A DNA stretch of 64,000 nt from an uncultured Pelagibacteraceae bacterium (lineage in GTDB: Bacteria > Pseudomonadota > Alphaproteobacteria > Pelagibacterales > Pelagibacteraceae): contig CACMJW010000002.1 in the NCBI GenBank assembly GCA_902614125.1, positions 101,244-165,243 of the forward strand, written 5' to 3'. A program made the translations under genes and the position numbers. The notes beneath the pieces were generated by a model. It did not search any database. It worked only from the letters and a program-made list of their open reading frames with translations, and was not told the DNA's origin. Below, piece after piece: positions 1-8,437 of this stretch (position 1 is its first letter; each line of letters begins with the position of its first letter).

Positions 1-66
1 AATATTTGCCATATTGATGGAGGATTTGGAGCAATGAAGAATTCAGGATTTAAAGTTATTAAATAA
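1..66 (+). CDS. C-terminal end of a probable SDR-family oxidoreductase (partial)
   Basis: An open frame enters from the left edge and stops at 64-66, giving only the last 21 residues. They contain HIDGGFGAM, which resembles the end of short-chain dehydrogenase/reductases, where a V/I-D-G-G motif closes the last strand. The fragment is too short to name a substrate. It ends two bases before the convergent ABA4-like gene. Confidence 0.4.
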   Translation, partial: NICHIDGGFGAMKNSGFKVIK

Positions 67-68
67 TT

Positions 69-542
69 TTAATCAATAAGACTTATCCTTTTCGCATAAA
101 ATATTCTTATTATCCAATATAAAATTAAACCAACTGGCCCAATAAAATAAGTCACTAAAAGAGGAACCAAGATTAAATACTTTGATATCAAGAACTTTAG
201 ACTATCTCTTACAACCCATGTGCCACAAAATAAGTTTACAGCTAAAAAATGAGTCCAAAACAAAATTAAAAAACTTTCATTCTCAAATAAAGAACCAAGG
301 TCAAACAAACCTTTATAAAGATTAAAGTTTTCTAAAAAATCGTAACCTGTAGAAAAATAATAGTAAACTAAATAACAATAAGTGCCTCCAAGAATTAAAA
401 ATGGAAATATTGACGTAACCAATAAACTACATATTTTTGATTGTGGAAAAAAAATTAACACAAACCAAAATGGCAAAACACCTATGTTTAACCATAAATA
501 GATCATTTCTATAGTAAAAAATGCTGCTATTTGTTCTATCAT
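69..542 (-). CDS. ABA4-like (DUF4281) integral membrane protein
   Basis: A 157-residue protein with about four membrane segments. The order of landmarks matches the DUF4281/ABA4 family: an N-terminal N-x-G-V-L-P-F-W segment, a central F-W-T-H-F-L-A-V-N-L-F-x-G-T-W-V-x-R-D block, and a closing F-I-G-P-V-G-L-I-L-Y-W-I-I-R segment. Plant ABA4 is needed for neoxanthin formation; the bacterial function is not settled. In a SAR11-type cell with carotenoid and retinal metabolism a pigment-related role is conceivable, but no neighbour supports it. It diverges from recX with 29 bases between the start codons, so both promoters are compressed into that gap. Confidence 0.7.
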   Translation of the reverse strand: MIEQIAAFFTIEMIYLWLNIGVLPFWFVLIFFPQSKICSLLVTSIFPFLILGGTYCYLVYYYFSTGYDFLENFNLYKGLFDLGSLFENESFLILFWTHFLAVNLFCGTWVVRDSLKFLISKYLILVPLLVTYFIGPVGLILYWIIRIFYAKRISLID

Positions 543-571
543 AATTTTTTTACATTATATTAGATGAATTG

Positions 572-1132
572 ATGATTCCTATAAAAAATAAAAAAAAAAC
601 ATTAGAGGTTACGGTAGAAGAAATGAGGAATTTTGCGTTTAATTATATTGAAAAATTTGCTCCCTCAAAACAACAATTAAAAACATACCTTCTAAAAAAA
701 TATTTAAAATCTAAAACTCCTATAAACAGAAGCAATGTTTCAAATTTAATAGATATAGTACTAGAAGACTTAGAAAAATCTAAATTCATCAACGACAAAT
801 TTTATTCAGAATCTAAAGCAAAAAGTTTAATACAGAGAGGTTCTTCAATAAACAAAATTAGAAACTATTTAATTGGAAAAGGTGTAGGTGATAAATATAT
901 TAAAAATACAATTGATCAAATTCGTGAGAATAATGAAGATCAAGATTTTTTCTCTGCAATCAAAATATGTAAAAAAAAAAGAATTGGGCCCTCAAGACAA
1001 GAAGATAATAGACCTTTGTTTTATAAAAAGGATATGGGGGTATTGGCTAGATCAGGATTTGATTTTGAAGTATCTAGAAGAGTGATGGATCTTGATAAAG
1101 ATGAATATATAAAAATAATTAATCTTCTTTAA
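572..1132 (+). CDS. recX: RecX family regulatory protein
   Basis: A 186-residue protein of three-helix RecX repeats: an early Y-I-E-K-F-A-P-S-K-x-x-L-K-x-Y-L repeat, a middle D-I-V-L-E-D-L-E-K-S-K-F-I-N-D repeat, then Q-R-G-S-S-I-N-K-I-R-N-Y-L-I-G-K-G-V and a C-terminal R-S-G-F-D-F-E-V-S-R-R-V. RecX proteins bind RecA filaments and modulate strand exchange. I take ATG 572 rather than the TTG one codon earlier. recA is not adjacent, so regulation together with recA is not visible here. The 3' end overlaps a small convergent reading frame by 14 bases. Confidence 0.75.
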   Translation: MIPIKNKKKTLEVTVEEMRNFAFNYIEKFAPSKQQLKTYLLKKYLKSKTPINRSNVSNLIDIVLEDLEKSKFINDKFYSESKAKSLIQRGSSINKIRNYLIGKGVGDKYIKNTIDQIRENNEDQDFFSAIKICKKKRIGPSRQEDNRPLFYKKDMGVLARSGFDFEVSRRVMDLDKDEYIKIINLL

Positions 1133-1265
1133 TTTTCTTATTTTTTTCTTCGAGATAATATTGAATTTTATTTTTTATATAATTTTTAACAAATACAAAA
1201 ACTAACAAACCAAATATTGAAACAGAAACAATTATAATTAATATTATTCTTAATTGCTCACTCAT
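1119..1265 (-). CDS. small single-pass membrane protein
   Basis: A 48-residue frame starting at ATG 1265 with sequence MSEQLRIILIIIVSVSIFGL and on. One hydrophobic helix spans about residues 6-26, followed by a charged, lysine/glutamate-rich cytoplasmic-type tail. It starts three bases after the cysQ stop codon on the same strand, so it looks like the last gene of the DUF3553-cysQ run. It overlaps the recX end by 14 bases. Function unknown. The typical N-in membrane-anchor layout and operon position are the support; homologue conservation would be the test. Confidence 0.5.
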   Translation of the reverse strand: MSEQLRIILIIIVSVSIFGLLVFVFVKNYIKNKIQYYLEEKNKKIKED

Positions 1266-1268
1266 TAA

Positions 1269-2048
1269 CTAATATTTTAAATCTTCACTTCTTTTCAGAA
1301 TAAGACTCGGGTTTTTAAAATTTTCTTTTCCATACAATATTTCATTACCTTCAAAATCTGTAATTTTACCTCCAGCATTTTCTAGTAATGCATGACCAGC
1401 GGCAATATCCCATTCACATGCCCTAGGTTCAGCAACATATCCATCATATTCTCCTGTGGCTATTACACAAAATTTGTATGAACTTTTCATTCTTACAAAC
1501 TCGTTAACTCCTAAAAGATTATGAACTTTTTCAATTTCTGGCTTAATTTTATTTGAGTAAGAAACAACTTTTACAAATTCTTTTTTAGTCTTTTTTGAAC
1601 AATCTAACTTAATTTCTTTTCCATTTGTAAGTTCGTAAGCATCATTCTTGCCATATGTGTAAAACATTCTATTTTTTGCCGGTGCATTTATAAGTCCAGC
1701 TACAGGTTTTCTATTTAAAATTAATCCAGCATTTATGGTAAATTCCTCTAAATCATTTATATAATCATATGTACCGTCTATTGGATCAACAAGCCAAAAA
1801 TTTTCTAAATTACTTGAAGATTTGTTGTGAGATGTTTCCTCGGATACAATTGGAATATTGGGAGTTAGTTCCAAAAGTTTTTGAGTAACTATTTTATTTA
1901 CTTCTAAATCACCATTACTTACCGGAGTATTATCTGATTTAATTTCTTTAGTTAAACCTTTTTCTCTTAGTTCAAGAGACACTTTGCCTGCATATAAAAA
2001 AGTATCTATTAAATTTACAATTACATCTTTAATATTTACATCATTCAT
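1269..2048 (-). CDS. cysQ: 3'(2'),5'-bisphosphate nucleotidase, inositol monophosphatase family
   Basis: A 259-residue protein with the metal-dependent phosphatase signatures: the E-E pair at 70-71, DPIDGT at 88-93 and W-D at 213-214 followed by A-x-G-H-A-L-L-x-x-A-G-G. CysQ hydrolyses 3'-phosphoadenosine 5'-phosphate, a by-product of PAPS-dependent reactions, to AMP and phosphate. The wider family also includes inositol-1-phosphatases; the PVSNGDLEVN segment and overall length favour CysQ. Its start overlaps the upstream DUF3553 gene by 8 bases, suggesting translational coupling. It lies about 7 kb from the apr/suy sulfur block but is not part of it. Confidence 0.8.
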   Translation of the reverse strand: MNDVNIKDVIVNLIDTFLYAGKVSLELREKGLTKEIKSDNTPVSNGDLEVNKIVTQKLLELTPNIPIVSEETSHNKSSSNLENFWLVDPIDGTYDYINDLEEFTINAGLILNRKPVAGLINAPAKNRMFYTYGKNDAYELTNGKEIKLDCSKKTKKEFVKVVSYSNKIKPEIEKVHNLLGVNEFVRMKSSYKFCVIATGEYDGYVAEPRACEWDIAAGHALLENAGGKITDFEGNEILYGKENFKNPSLILKRSEDLKY

Positions 2049-2217
2049 TATTGTAGATTTTTTCTAATTCAATATTTTTACAATTTATTACTTTTTTACC
2101 TACGTTTTCAAAGTTTACAGTCACTTTTTCTTTTATAATTGATTGAACTTGTCCAATACCCCAATTTTTATTACTAGGGTTTATTACTTTGTCACCTGGT
2201 TCAAAATCTAAAATCAT
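2041..2217 (-). CDS. DUF3553 small protein
   Basis: A 58-residue protein starting at ATG 2217 ([14 protein letters not shown], then W-G-I-G-Q-V-Q-S-I and [13 protein letters not shown]). The pattern of an early G-D-x-V, a W-G-x-G-Q-V and a V-x-V-x-F matches DUF3553, a short beta-rich domain resembling the CarD/UvrD-associated Tudor-like fold that often occurs alone in alphaproteobacteria. Its function is not established. It overlaps cysQ by 8 bases and diverges from mnmA with 41 bases between start codons. Confidence 0.7.
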   Translation of the reverse strand: MILDFEPGDKVINPSNKNWGIGQVQSIIKEKVTVNFENVGKKVINCKNIELEKIYNNE

Positions 2218-2258
2218 TTAATTTCACTTATATTAGAATTAAGTATAAATACCACAAA

Positions 2259-3377
2259 ATGAATAGTGAAATAAATTCAATTGGCATAAAGAAAAAACCG
2301 TCTGATACAACTGTTGTTGTTGCAATGTCAGGTGGTGTCGACTCCTCCACTGTCGCAGGCATGATGAAAAAAGAAGGTTATAAAGTTATAGGGATTACTC
2401 TTAAACTTTATGATGATGGCAAAGAAGTTGCTGCTTCAAAACAATGTTGTTCTGGACAAGATATAATGGATGCAAAAAGAGTAGCGCATAAATTAGATAT
2501 TGAACATAAAATTTTGTACTACCAAAACAAATTTAAACAAGGAGTTATTGATAATTTTGTAGATAGCTATCTTAAAGGAGAAACACCTATACCTTGTGTT
2601 CAATGCAACCAAACAGTAAAATTTAGGGATTTGTTTGAAGTATCAAAAGAATTAAAAGCCGATGCTATGATAACGGGTCATTATGTGAAAAGTGTTACTG
2701 AAAATGAATCTACAAATATGTATAGAGCAATTGATGAAAATCGAGATCAGAGTTATTTTTTATTTAATACAACTCGAGAGCAATTAAATTACTTAAGGTT
2801 TCCTTTAGGGGGAATGCTAAAAGATACTACTAGAGAAATTGCAAAAAAGCTTGAACTTAATGTAGCTGATAAACCTGATAGCCAGGATATTTGTTTTGTT
2901 CCAAATGGAGATTATGCCTCTGTAATACAAAAATTTAAACCTGAATCTTTTCAAAAAGGAAATATTAAAAACTTAAATGGAGAGGTTGTAGGTGTTCATG
3001 ATGGAATTATAAATTTTACAATAGGTCAAAGAAGGGGAATAAAGGTTTCAGATAAAGAAGCTTTATATGTTATCCGAATAGACTCAGATAAGAATGAAAT
3101 AATTATAGGCCCTAAAGAAAAATTAGCCAAAACAAAAATTCATTTAAGAGATTTAAATCTTTTGTGTAAAAAAGAAGAGCTTGAAAAGGAAATACTTGTT
3201 AAAGTAAGATCGACGGGAAAATTATTAGAAGCTAAAATTTTAATAAAAGAAAATAATCAAGCAGAAGTTAATTTAGTTAATTCAGAAAATGGAATTTCGC
3301 CAGGACAAGCCTGTGTCTTTTATAATAAAGACCAAATTGGTCACAAAGTTCTTGGTGGTGGTTGGATTAAAAATTAA
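2259..3377 (+). CDS. mnmA: tRNA-specific 2-thiouridylase MnmA
   Basis: A 372-residue cytosolic enzyme that inserts sulfur at C2 of the wobble uridine (U34) in tRNA-Lys, -Glu and -Gln. Visible marks are the N-type ATP pyrophosphatase P-loop SGGVDSS (24-30), the catalytic cysteine region with C113 and C116 in P-C-V-Q-C-N, the second catalytic cysteine C212 in D-S-Q-D-I-C-F, the GHYVK segment, and G-Q-R-R-G in the C-terminal domains. A C-C pair follows the P-loop domain, as in many alphaproteobacterial MnmAs. Length is normal. It stands alone on its strand between the DUF3553 gene and metC. Confidence 0.93.
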   Translation: MNSEINSIGIKKKPSDTTVVVAMSGGVDSSTVAGMMKKEGYKVIGITLKLYDDGKEVAASKQCCSGQDIMDAKRVAHKLDIEHKILYYQNKFKQGVIDNFVDSYLKGETPIPCVQCNQTVKFRDLFEVSKELKADAMITGHYVKSVTENESTNMYRAIDENRDQSYFLFNTTREQLNYLRFPLGGMLKDTTREIAKKLELNVADKPDSQDICFVPNGDYASVIQKFKPESFQKGNIKNLNGEVVGVHDGIINFTIGQRRGIKVSDKEALYVIRIDSDKNEIIIGPKEKLAKTKIHLRDLNLLCKKEELEKEILVKVRSTGKLLEAKILIKENNQAEVNLVNSENGISPGQACVFYNKDQIGHKVLGGGWIKN

Positions 3378-3385
3378 AAGGTAGA

Positions 3386-3469
3386 TTATTTTTTCTTATT
3401 TTTTTTTCTAGCTCTTCTCTTTTTAGAGCCCATTTTTCTTCGGCCTCTATGTTTTTTTGGGTATCCCAT
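3386..3469 (-). CDS. 27-residue highly basic peptide
   Basis: A short frame from ATG 3469 to the stop at 3386-3388: MGYPKKHRGRRKMGSKKRRA, then seven residues of which six are basic. About 60% of residues are K, R or H. A strong Shine-Dalgarno sequence, TAAGGAG, ends four bases before the ATG, which is rare in this window and argues that it is translated. It is convergent with mnmA (8-base gap) and divergent from metC. The composition resembles small ribosome-associated proteins such as bTHX, but I cannot align it to one; function unknown. Confidence 0.5.
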   Translation of the reverse strand: MGYPKKHRGRRKMGSKKRRARKKNKKK

Positions 3470-3544
3470 ATTCTCCTTAATTTTACTATTTTATTGACTT
3501 ATTCGGTTGATATAGCATTGTCCTTAAAATAATCAAATTTAAAT

Positions 3545-4720
3545 ATGACTAGCACCTTTAAAACATTTTTAAAGCATACAGCAAAAGATTTTCACAATCA
3601 GTCAGTTAATCCACCAGTAGTTCGAGCATCGACAATAATTTTTAAGTCAATGCAAGATATAAGAAAAACCCAGTCTAAATTCAGAAAAAATCCTATTGGA
3701 GGACATTTTGATTATGGAAGACAAGGAACTTCCACAACTTATATCTTACAAAAAATTTTAACAAAACTAGAGCAAAGTTATCATGTTTTTTTAACTCCTA
3801 CTGGATTTGGCGCAATTTTTCTTGCTATATTTAGCTTAGTAAGACCTGGTGACGAAATTATTGTAGCTGATCCATCTTACAAACCAACTAGAAGATTAAC
3901 ACAGGATTTTTTAAAAGATTTTAATATTAAAACAATTTTTTATAATCCAAGCGATTTAAATACACTTAGAAAAAATATATCAAAAAATACTAAACTTATT
4001 TTTGTAGAAAATCCTGGTAGCAATACTTTTGACTTTCAAGATTTGTCTAAAATAATTCAAATTGCAAAAAAACATAAAATTTATACAGCAATAGATAATA
4101 CATGGGGAACACCGTATTTTCTAAAGCCAATTAAATTAGGTTTTGACATGTCCATTGTTTCAGCAACCAAATACTATTCAGGTCATTCAGATGTAATGGG
4201 AGGTTCTTTAGCAGTAAATAAAAGAGTTTTTAGAAAAGTACAACTCGCAGATAATGTAACTGGATTAAGATTGGGACCAGATGATGCCTATTTGATAACT
4301 AGAGGGCTAAGAACATTAGATGTAAGACTGGATAAACACCAAGATAATGCAAAAAAAGTTGCTGCGTTTTTATCTAAATATAAAAATATAAAATTATTAT
4401 ATCCTTACAAAAAAAATTCACAGAATTTTAAAATGTGGAAAAAATATTATTCTGGATCATCTGGATTAATGGGATTAAAAATTAAATCAAAAAATAAAAA
4501 ATCAGTTACAAAATTTGTGAACTCCCTAAAGCTTTTTGGTTATGGTTATAGCTGGGGGGGATTTGAAAGTTTAGCATTACATCAAAGTAATTTAGAGATT
4601 GGAAAAAGAAATTACCTTAAATTAGAAAAAGATGAACACTTAGTCAGACTTCATATAGGTTTAGAAGATCCCAAAGATATAATAAATGATATCAAGCAGG
4701 CTCTTAAATATCTAAAATGA
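3545..4720 (+). CDS. metC: cystathionine beta-lyase (Cys/Met metabolism PLP enzyme)
   Basis: A 391-residue fold-type I PLP enzyme. K209 in S-A-T-K-Y-Y-S-G-H-S-D-V-M-G-G is the expected Schiff-base lysine; the S-G-H-S-D-V-M pattern is typical of cystathionine beta-lyase rather than cystathionine gamma-synthase. F-D-Y-G-R-x-G-T-S-T and the later D-N-T-W-G-T-P match the family's phosphate and substrate loops. The reaction cleaves cystathionine to homocysteine, pyruvate and ammonia, a step in methionine synthesis. Related members demethiolate or act on other thioethers, so exact specificity is inferred. Its stop overlaps the MFS start by four bases (ATGA). Confidence 0.8.
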   Translation: MTSTFKTFLKHTAKDFHNQSVNPPVVRASTIIFKSMQDIRKTQSKFRKNPIGGHFDYGRQGTSTTYILQKILTKLEQSYHVFLTPTGFGAIFLAIFSLVRPGDEIIVADPSYKPTRRLTQDFLKDFNIKTIFYNPSDLNTLRKNISKNTKLIFVENPGSNTFDFQDLSKIIQIAKKHKIYTAIDNTWGTPYFLKPIKLGFDMSIVSATKYYSGHSDVMGGSLAVNKRVFRKVQLADNVTGLRLGPDDAYLITRGLRTLDVRLDKHQDNAKKVAAFLSKYKNIKLLYPYKKNSQNFKMWKKYYSGSSGLMGLKIKSKNKKSVTKFVNSLKLFGYGYSWGGFESLALHQSNLEIGKRNYLKLEKDEHLVRLHIGLEDPKDIINDIKQALKYLK

Positions 4721-5940
4721 GTTCTGAAAAAAAATTTTTTCATTCAAGTACTGCTATAATTACGCTTTTTGCAGCATGCTTTGTTGTATTAATTTCTTTG
4801 GGAGTTAGACAAACTTTTGGTTTGTTTTTTATAGACTTTAATGAAAGTTTGAACATTAGTAATACTGCGTTTGGTTTTGCAATCGGAACACAAATGCTGA
4901 TGTGGGGACTAACTGGTCCAATTTTTGGAGCAATCGCTGATCGTTTTGGTGGTCACGTTGCTATCATTTCATCTTTTTTATTTTATACATTAGGAGTTTA
5001 TTTTTTATTTTCTGGTCCAAATACAGGGATTTTTTTTCAAATTCACTTAGGATTGTTAATTGGTATAGGATTAGGAGGAACGGCTATAAGCATTCCAATG
5101 TCGATTGTTGGCAAACACTTTCCTCTATCTACCAGAACGATTGCTATGAGTATTGTTACAGCAGTTGGTTCTTTTGGATATTTTATATCTCCAATATTTA
5201 CAAATTATTCTCTCATTGAGTATGGTTGGAATTATACTTTATTTCTATTTTCATTATTTTTAATCACAGGATTAGTAGCAGCATTTTTTGTAAGATCTCC
5301 AAAAGAAAATGAAATAATTGAAAATCGATCAGATCAATCCTTCAAAGAAGCGCTTAGTGAGGCATTTAAATCAAAGAGTTATATTTTACTTGTTTCAGGC
5401 TTTTTCGTTTGTGGATTTCATATCACATTAGTTGGAACACATGTTCCAAAATATGTAATTGATAGAGGTTTAGAAGATTGGACTGCAGCAGCAATTCTAT
5501 CTTTGATTGGTTTATTTAATATTTTTGGTTCATTATTAAGTGGCTATCTTTCAACGAAAATTAGCAAGAAAATTCTTTTAAGTGCGATTTATCTATTAAG
5601 AGGTTTTTCGATTGCGTTTTTCATATTTACTCCACCAAGCGTTGTTTCTGCATTCATATTTGGTGCAAGCTTTGGTTTTTTATGGTTGTCGACTGTGCCT
5701 GCAACTAGTGGCATTGTTGCTCACTTATTTGGCACTAAATATTTAGGACTTCTTTATGGAATTGTATTTTTAAGCCATCAAATTGGTTCATTCTTTGGCG
5801 CATATTTAGGTGGTTTATTTCATGACTTGTACGGATCATATGATTACGCATGGTATTTAGCAATTTTACTCTCTATATTTGCAGCAATAATACATTTACC
5901 AATTATAGAAAAACCAGTTGAGAGATTACAAAAAATATAA
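4717..5940 (+). CDS. MFS transporter
   Basis: A 407-residue protein with about 12 membrane helices. The motif after the second helix, G-A-I-A-D-R-F-G-G, is the major facilitator signature loop. The pattern resembles the monocarboxylate/oxalate (OFA/MCT-like) branch seen in many SAR11 genomes; the substrate cannot be read from sequence. It is coupled to metC by an ATGA overlap, and its 3' end overlaps the apparent pabB start by 23 bases, so it sits within the metC-to-HIT run. Transport of a sulfur compound or an organic acid are both open. Confidence 0.75.
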   Translation: MSSEKKFFHSSTAIITLFAACFVVLISLGVRQTFGLFFIDFNESLNISNTAFGFAIGTQMLMWGLTGPIFGAIADRFGGHVAIISSFLFYTLGVYFLFSGPNTGIFFQIHLGLLIGIGLGGTAISIPMSIVGKHFPLSTRTIAMSIVTAVGSFGYFISPIFTNYSLIEYGWNYTLFLFSLFLITGLVAAFFVRSPKENEIIENRSDQSFKEALSEAFKSKSYILLVSGFFVCGFHITLVGTHVPKYVIDRGLEDWTAAAILSLIGLFNIFGSLLSGYLSTKISKKILLSAIYLLRGFSIAFFIFTPPSVVSAFIFGASFGFLWLSTVPATSGIVAHLFGTKYLGLLYGIVFLSHQIGSFFGAYLGGLFHDLYGSYDYAWYLAILLSIFAAIIHLPIIEKPVERLQKI

Positions 5941-7132
5941 ACTAAAATTTAATCCTTATTTAGATAAGCTTTACAATTCAAACAAAAGTTTGATTATTTA
6001 TAAGGTTTCAAATGGATATAATATTTATACAGATTTTTCAAAAAAATTAATTTTAAATAACAATAACATAAATAGTTTTTTTAATTTTTTTAATAATAAA
6101 AAAAATACAAAAGAAACTGATATTTTTATTGGATTTTTTGGGTATGAAATTTTATGTAATTTAATTGGATTAAAAATTAAAAATCAAAAAAAAATAAATT
6201 TTTATAAAGGTATATTTTACAAACCAGAGACAATAATAAAAATAAGAGATAAAATCAGTATTACTTCGAATATCAAGAAACATAAATTTAAAGATCAATT
6301 CAACTCAACTAAAATTCTATCACCATTTAAAACCAATATAAGTTTTGAAAAGTATAAAAAAATATTTGATTTATTTTCCAAAAAAATAAGAAAAGGGGAG
6401 ACATATCAAATAAAAATTTGCACAAAATACAAAAATAAATCTCAAATAAATCCTTTAAATTTCTTTTGGAAACTGATGAAAGTGAACGCTGCCCCTGAGT
6501 CTTTCATGATAAGAGATAAAGACTATTCGATAGTTAGTTGCTCGCCAGAAACTTTAATTGAAAAAAAAGGTAATAACATAATTACAAAACCAATAGCAGG
6601 AACTTTAAAAAAAAATAAAAAAACCTCAATTAAATCTGCATATAAATATTTCAAAAATAATATTAAAGAGACCAAAGAACATAACATGATTGTAGATATG
6701 GAGAGAAATGATCTATCGAGAATATGTAAGCCTGGTTCAGTAATTATTCGAAAAGAAAAGTATGTAGAAGAATATAAACACCTATATCATTACGTAACCA
6801 GCATTGTAGGAAAAATTAATAAAAATGTTAAAATTAAAGATATTATAAAATCAATGATGCCAGGGGGATCTGTAATCGGTTGTCCAAAAATTAAAACACT
6901 TCAATTATTAAATGAACAAGAAAACGAAGAAAGGAATATTTTTACAGGGAGTTTTGGATATATTAAATTCAATAAAGACATGAGATTTAATTTAATAATT
7001 AGATCTATATTAAATTATAAAAATTTTTCAGAGATTTCCGCAGCATCTGGTGTTGTTTTAGACAGTCAGGCAAGAAAAGAATTTAATGAAAATTACATAA
7101 AAGCAAAATCTTTATTGGAACTATTTAAATGA
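5918..7132 (+). CDS. pabB: aminodeoxychorismate/anthranilate synthase component I (PabB-like)
   Basis: A chorismate-binding enzyme of about 404 residues. The family blocks are present: S-P-E-T, K-P-I-A-G-T, E-H-N-M-I-V-D-M-E-R-N-D, and P-G-G-S-V-I-G-C-P-K. The P-G-G-S form and the pabA/pabC-like neighbours favour PabB. However, the position equivalent to E. coli PabB K274 (P-I-K-G-T) is alanine here, as in anthranilate synthase. The N-terminal region is short and very lysine/asparagine-rich. No ATG is available near the start: TTG 5918 lies inside the MFS gene, so the exact start is uncertain. The stop overlaps pabA by four bases. Confidence 0.75.
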   Translation: MRDYKKYKLKFNPYLDKLYNSNKSLIIYKVSNGYNIYTDFSKKLILNNNNINSFFNFFNNKKNTKETDIFIGFFGYEILCNLIGLKIKNQKKINFYKGIFYKPETIIKIRDKISITSNIKKHKFKDQFNSTKILSPFKTNISFEKYKKIFDLFSKKIRKGETYQIKICTKYKNKSQINPLNFFWKLMKVNAAPESFMIRDKDYSIVSCSPETLIEKKGNNIITKPIAGTLKKNKKTSIKSAYKYFKNNIKETKEHNMIVDMERNDLSRICKPGSVIIRKEKYVEEYKHLYHYVTSIVGKINKNVKIKDIIKSMMPGGSVIGCPKIKTLQLLNEQENEERNIFTGSFGYIKFNKDMRFNLIIRSILNYKNFSEISAASGVVLDSQARKEFNENYIKAKSLLELFK

Positions 7133-7686
7133 TTTATATTATTGATCACGAGGATTCTTTTACTTGGAATGTTGTTCACCAATTTTCTGCTTTCGATCAG
7201 GTCTATTGTTCTAATTATTTTGAAATTGATACAAAAAAATTAAATAAAGCAAACACTATTGTATTTTCTCCAGGACCTGGATCTCCATCTGATTATCCAT
7301 TGACCTCAAAAATTTATAAGAGATATAAAGGTAAAAAAAAAATTATTGGCATTTGTTTAGGTTTTCAGCAAATTTTATATTGTGAAAATGCAAAAATTAT
7401 AAAACAAAATAAGATTTTTCATGGATATCAGTCTGAGGTAAAAGTTGTGTCTAAAGGATCAATTTTTAGTAAATACAAGAAATTTAAAGTCGGGCGCTAT
7501 CATTCTTTAAAATTAAAAGAGCCTTTTAAATCAAAAAACTTTCAAATTACTATGAGATCAAAAGAATCTAATGTTGCTATGGCTTTTGAAAATCAGAAAG
7601 ATGATGTATATGGATTTCAATTTCATCCAGAATCTTTTTTAACAACAAATGGTAAAATACTTATTAAAAAAATCTTACAATCGTAG
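7129..7686 (+). CDS. pabA: glutamine amidotransferase, PabA/TrpG family
   Basis: A 185-residue class I glutamine amidotransferase with nucleophile C76 in G-I-C-L-G-F-Q and the catalytic H166/E168 in F-H-P-E-S. F-S-P-G-P-G-S-P forms the oxyanion-loop region. It supplies ammonia from glutamine to the chorismate-binding partner encoded immediately upstream (four-base overlap). PabA and TrpG cannot be separated by this motif set and one subunit often serves both pathways; the operon context favours folate (p-aminobenzoate) synthesis. Slightly short but complete. Confidence 0.82.
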   Translation: MIYIIDHEDSFTWNVVHQFSAFDQVYCSNYFEIDTKKLNKANTIVFSPGPGSPSDYPLTSKIYKRYKGKKKIIGICLGFQQILYCENAKIIKQNKIFHGYQSEVKVVSKGSIFSKYKKFKVGRYHSLKLKEPFKSKNFQITMRSKESNVAMAFENQKDDVYGFQFHPESFLTTNGKILIKKILQS

Positions 7687-8437
7687 AGATCTTCAGGAAA
7701 AAGAATTTAAAGATCTATGGAATGCCCATGGTGTTTTTACAACAATGTGGATTTATGGAAAACCTCAAAAGATTTTGTTTTTTAAAGAGCATATTACAAA
7801 TCTAATTAAATCTACTAAAACTTATAAAATTTATGACAAAAATTTAAAAGCAAATATATTTAAAGTAATCAAGTCTAATTTAAATAAACAAAAAAAATAT
7901 AATCACCTGTTAAGGATTGCTATAACTAAAAATTTAATATCAATTTCATTAAGAGATAAGTTAAAAATTAAAAAAAATCTTGAATTAAAATTAGTTAATT
8001 ATAACAGAGTTAATCCTGAGCATAAAAATCTTAAATATAAATTTATCTTAAAAAATTTATCAAAAATGGATAATACAAAAAATGATATTGCACTTTGCTC
8101 AAAAGGAAAAATCCTTGAGACTGGAACTTCAAATATTATTTTTATTAGAGATAATAAATACTTTTCGCCAATAAATAAATTTTACAAAGGAGTTAATCTT
8201 AAGTTTTTTGACAAACAGTTTAAAATTAAAAAAATGAATATTCATATAGATAGCTTAAGCAAGTATGAGGAAATTCTTTTGATTGGATCTGGAAAAGGCG
8301 TGTCTAGTGTGAGATCTATAAAAGAGAAAAATTGGAAGAGAAAAAATTTCAAAGCATATGAAAATTTTATAAAGAAATATAAAGCAAAAATTATACAACA
8401 AAAAATTTTAAGCAATTATTATGAGAGATCCAAATAA
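7649..8437 (+). CDS. pabC: class IV aminotransferase-fold protein, probable aminodeoxychorismate lyase (PabC-like)
   Basis: A 262-residue divergent member of the branched-chain aminotransferase / ADC lyase fold. N-A-H-G-V-F-T-T matches the G-V-F-E-T entry motif, K-G-K-I-L-E-T-G-T-S-N-I-I-F matches the E-x-x-x-S-N-I-F motif, and a lysine in K-N-L-K-Y-K is the likely PLP site. ADC lyase converts 4-amino-4-deoxychorismate to p-aminobenzoate and pyruvate. Assignment leans on position right after pabB-pabA; D-amino-acid or branched-chain aminotransferases share the fold. The only ATG start overlaps pabA by 38 bases; the true start could be a later non-ATG codon. Confidence 0.65.
   Translation: MVKYLLKKSYNRRDLQEKEFKDLWNAHGVFTTMWIYGKPQKILFFKEHITNLIKSTKTYKIYDKNLKANIFKVIKSNLNKQKKYNHLLRIAITKNLISISLRDKLKIKKNLELKLVNYNRVNPEHKNLKYKFILKNLSKMDNTKNDIALCSKGKILETGTSNIIFIRDNKYFSPINKFYKGVNLKFFDKQFKIKKMNIHIDSLSKYEEILLIGSGKGVSSVRSIKEKNWKRKNFKAYENFIKKYKAKIIQQKILSNYYERSK

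Noticed and set aside
3470..3544. SAM-type riboswitch ahead of metC
   Set aside because: SAR11 often has such riboswitches on methionine genes, but the 75-base leader is AT-rich without the conserved core or paired stems I would expect.
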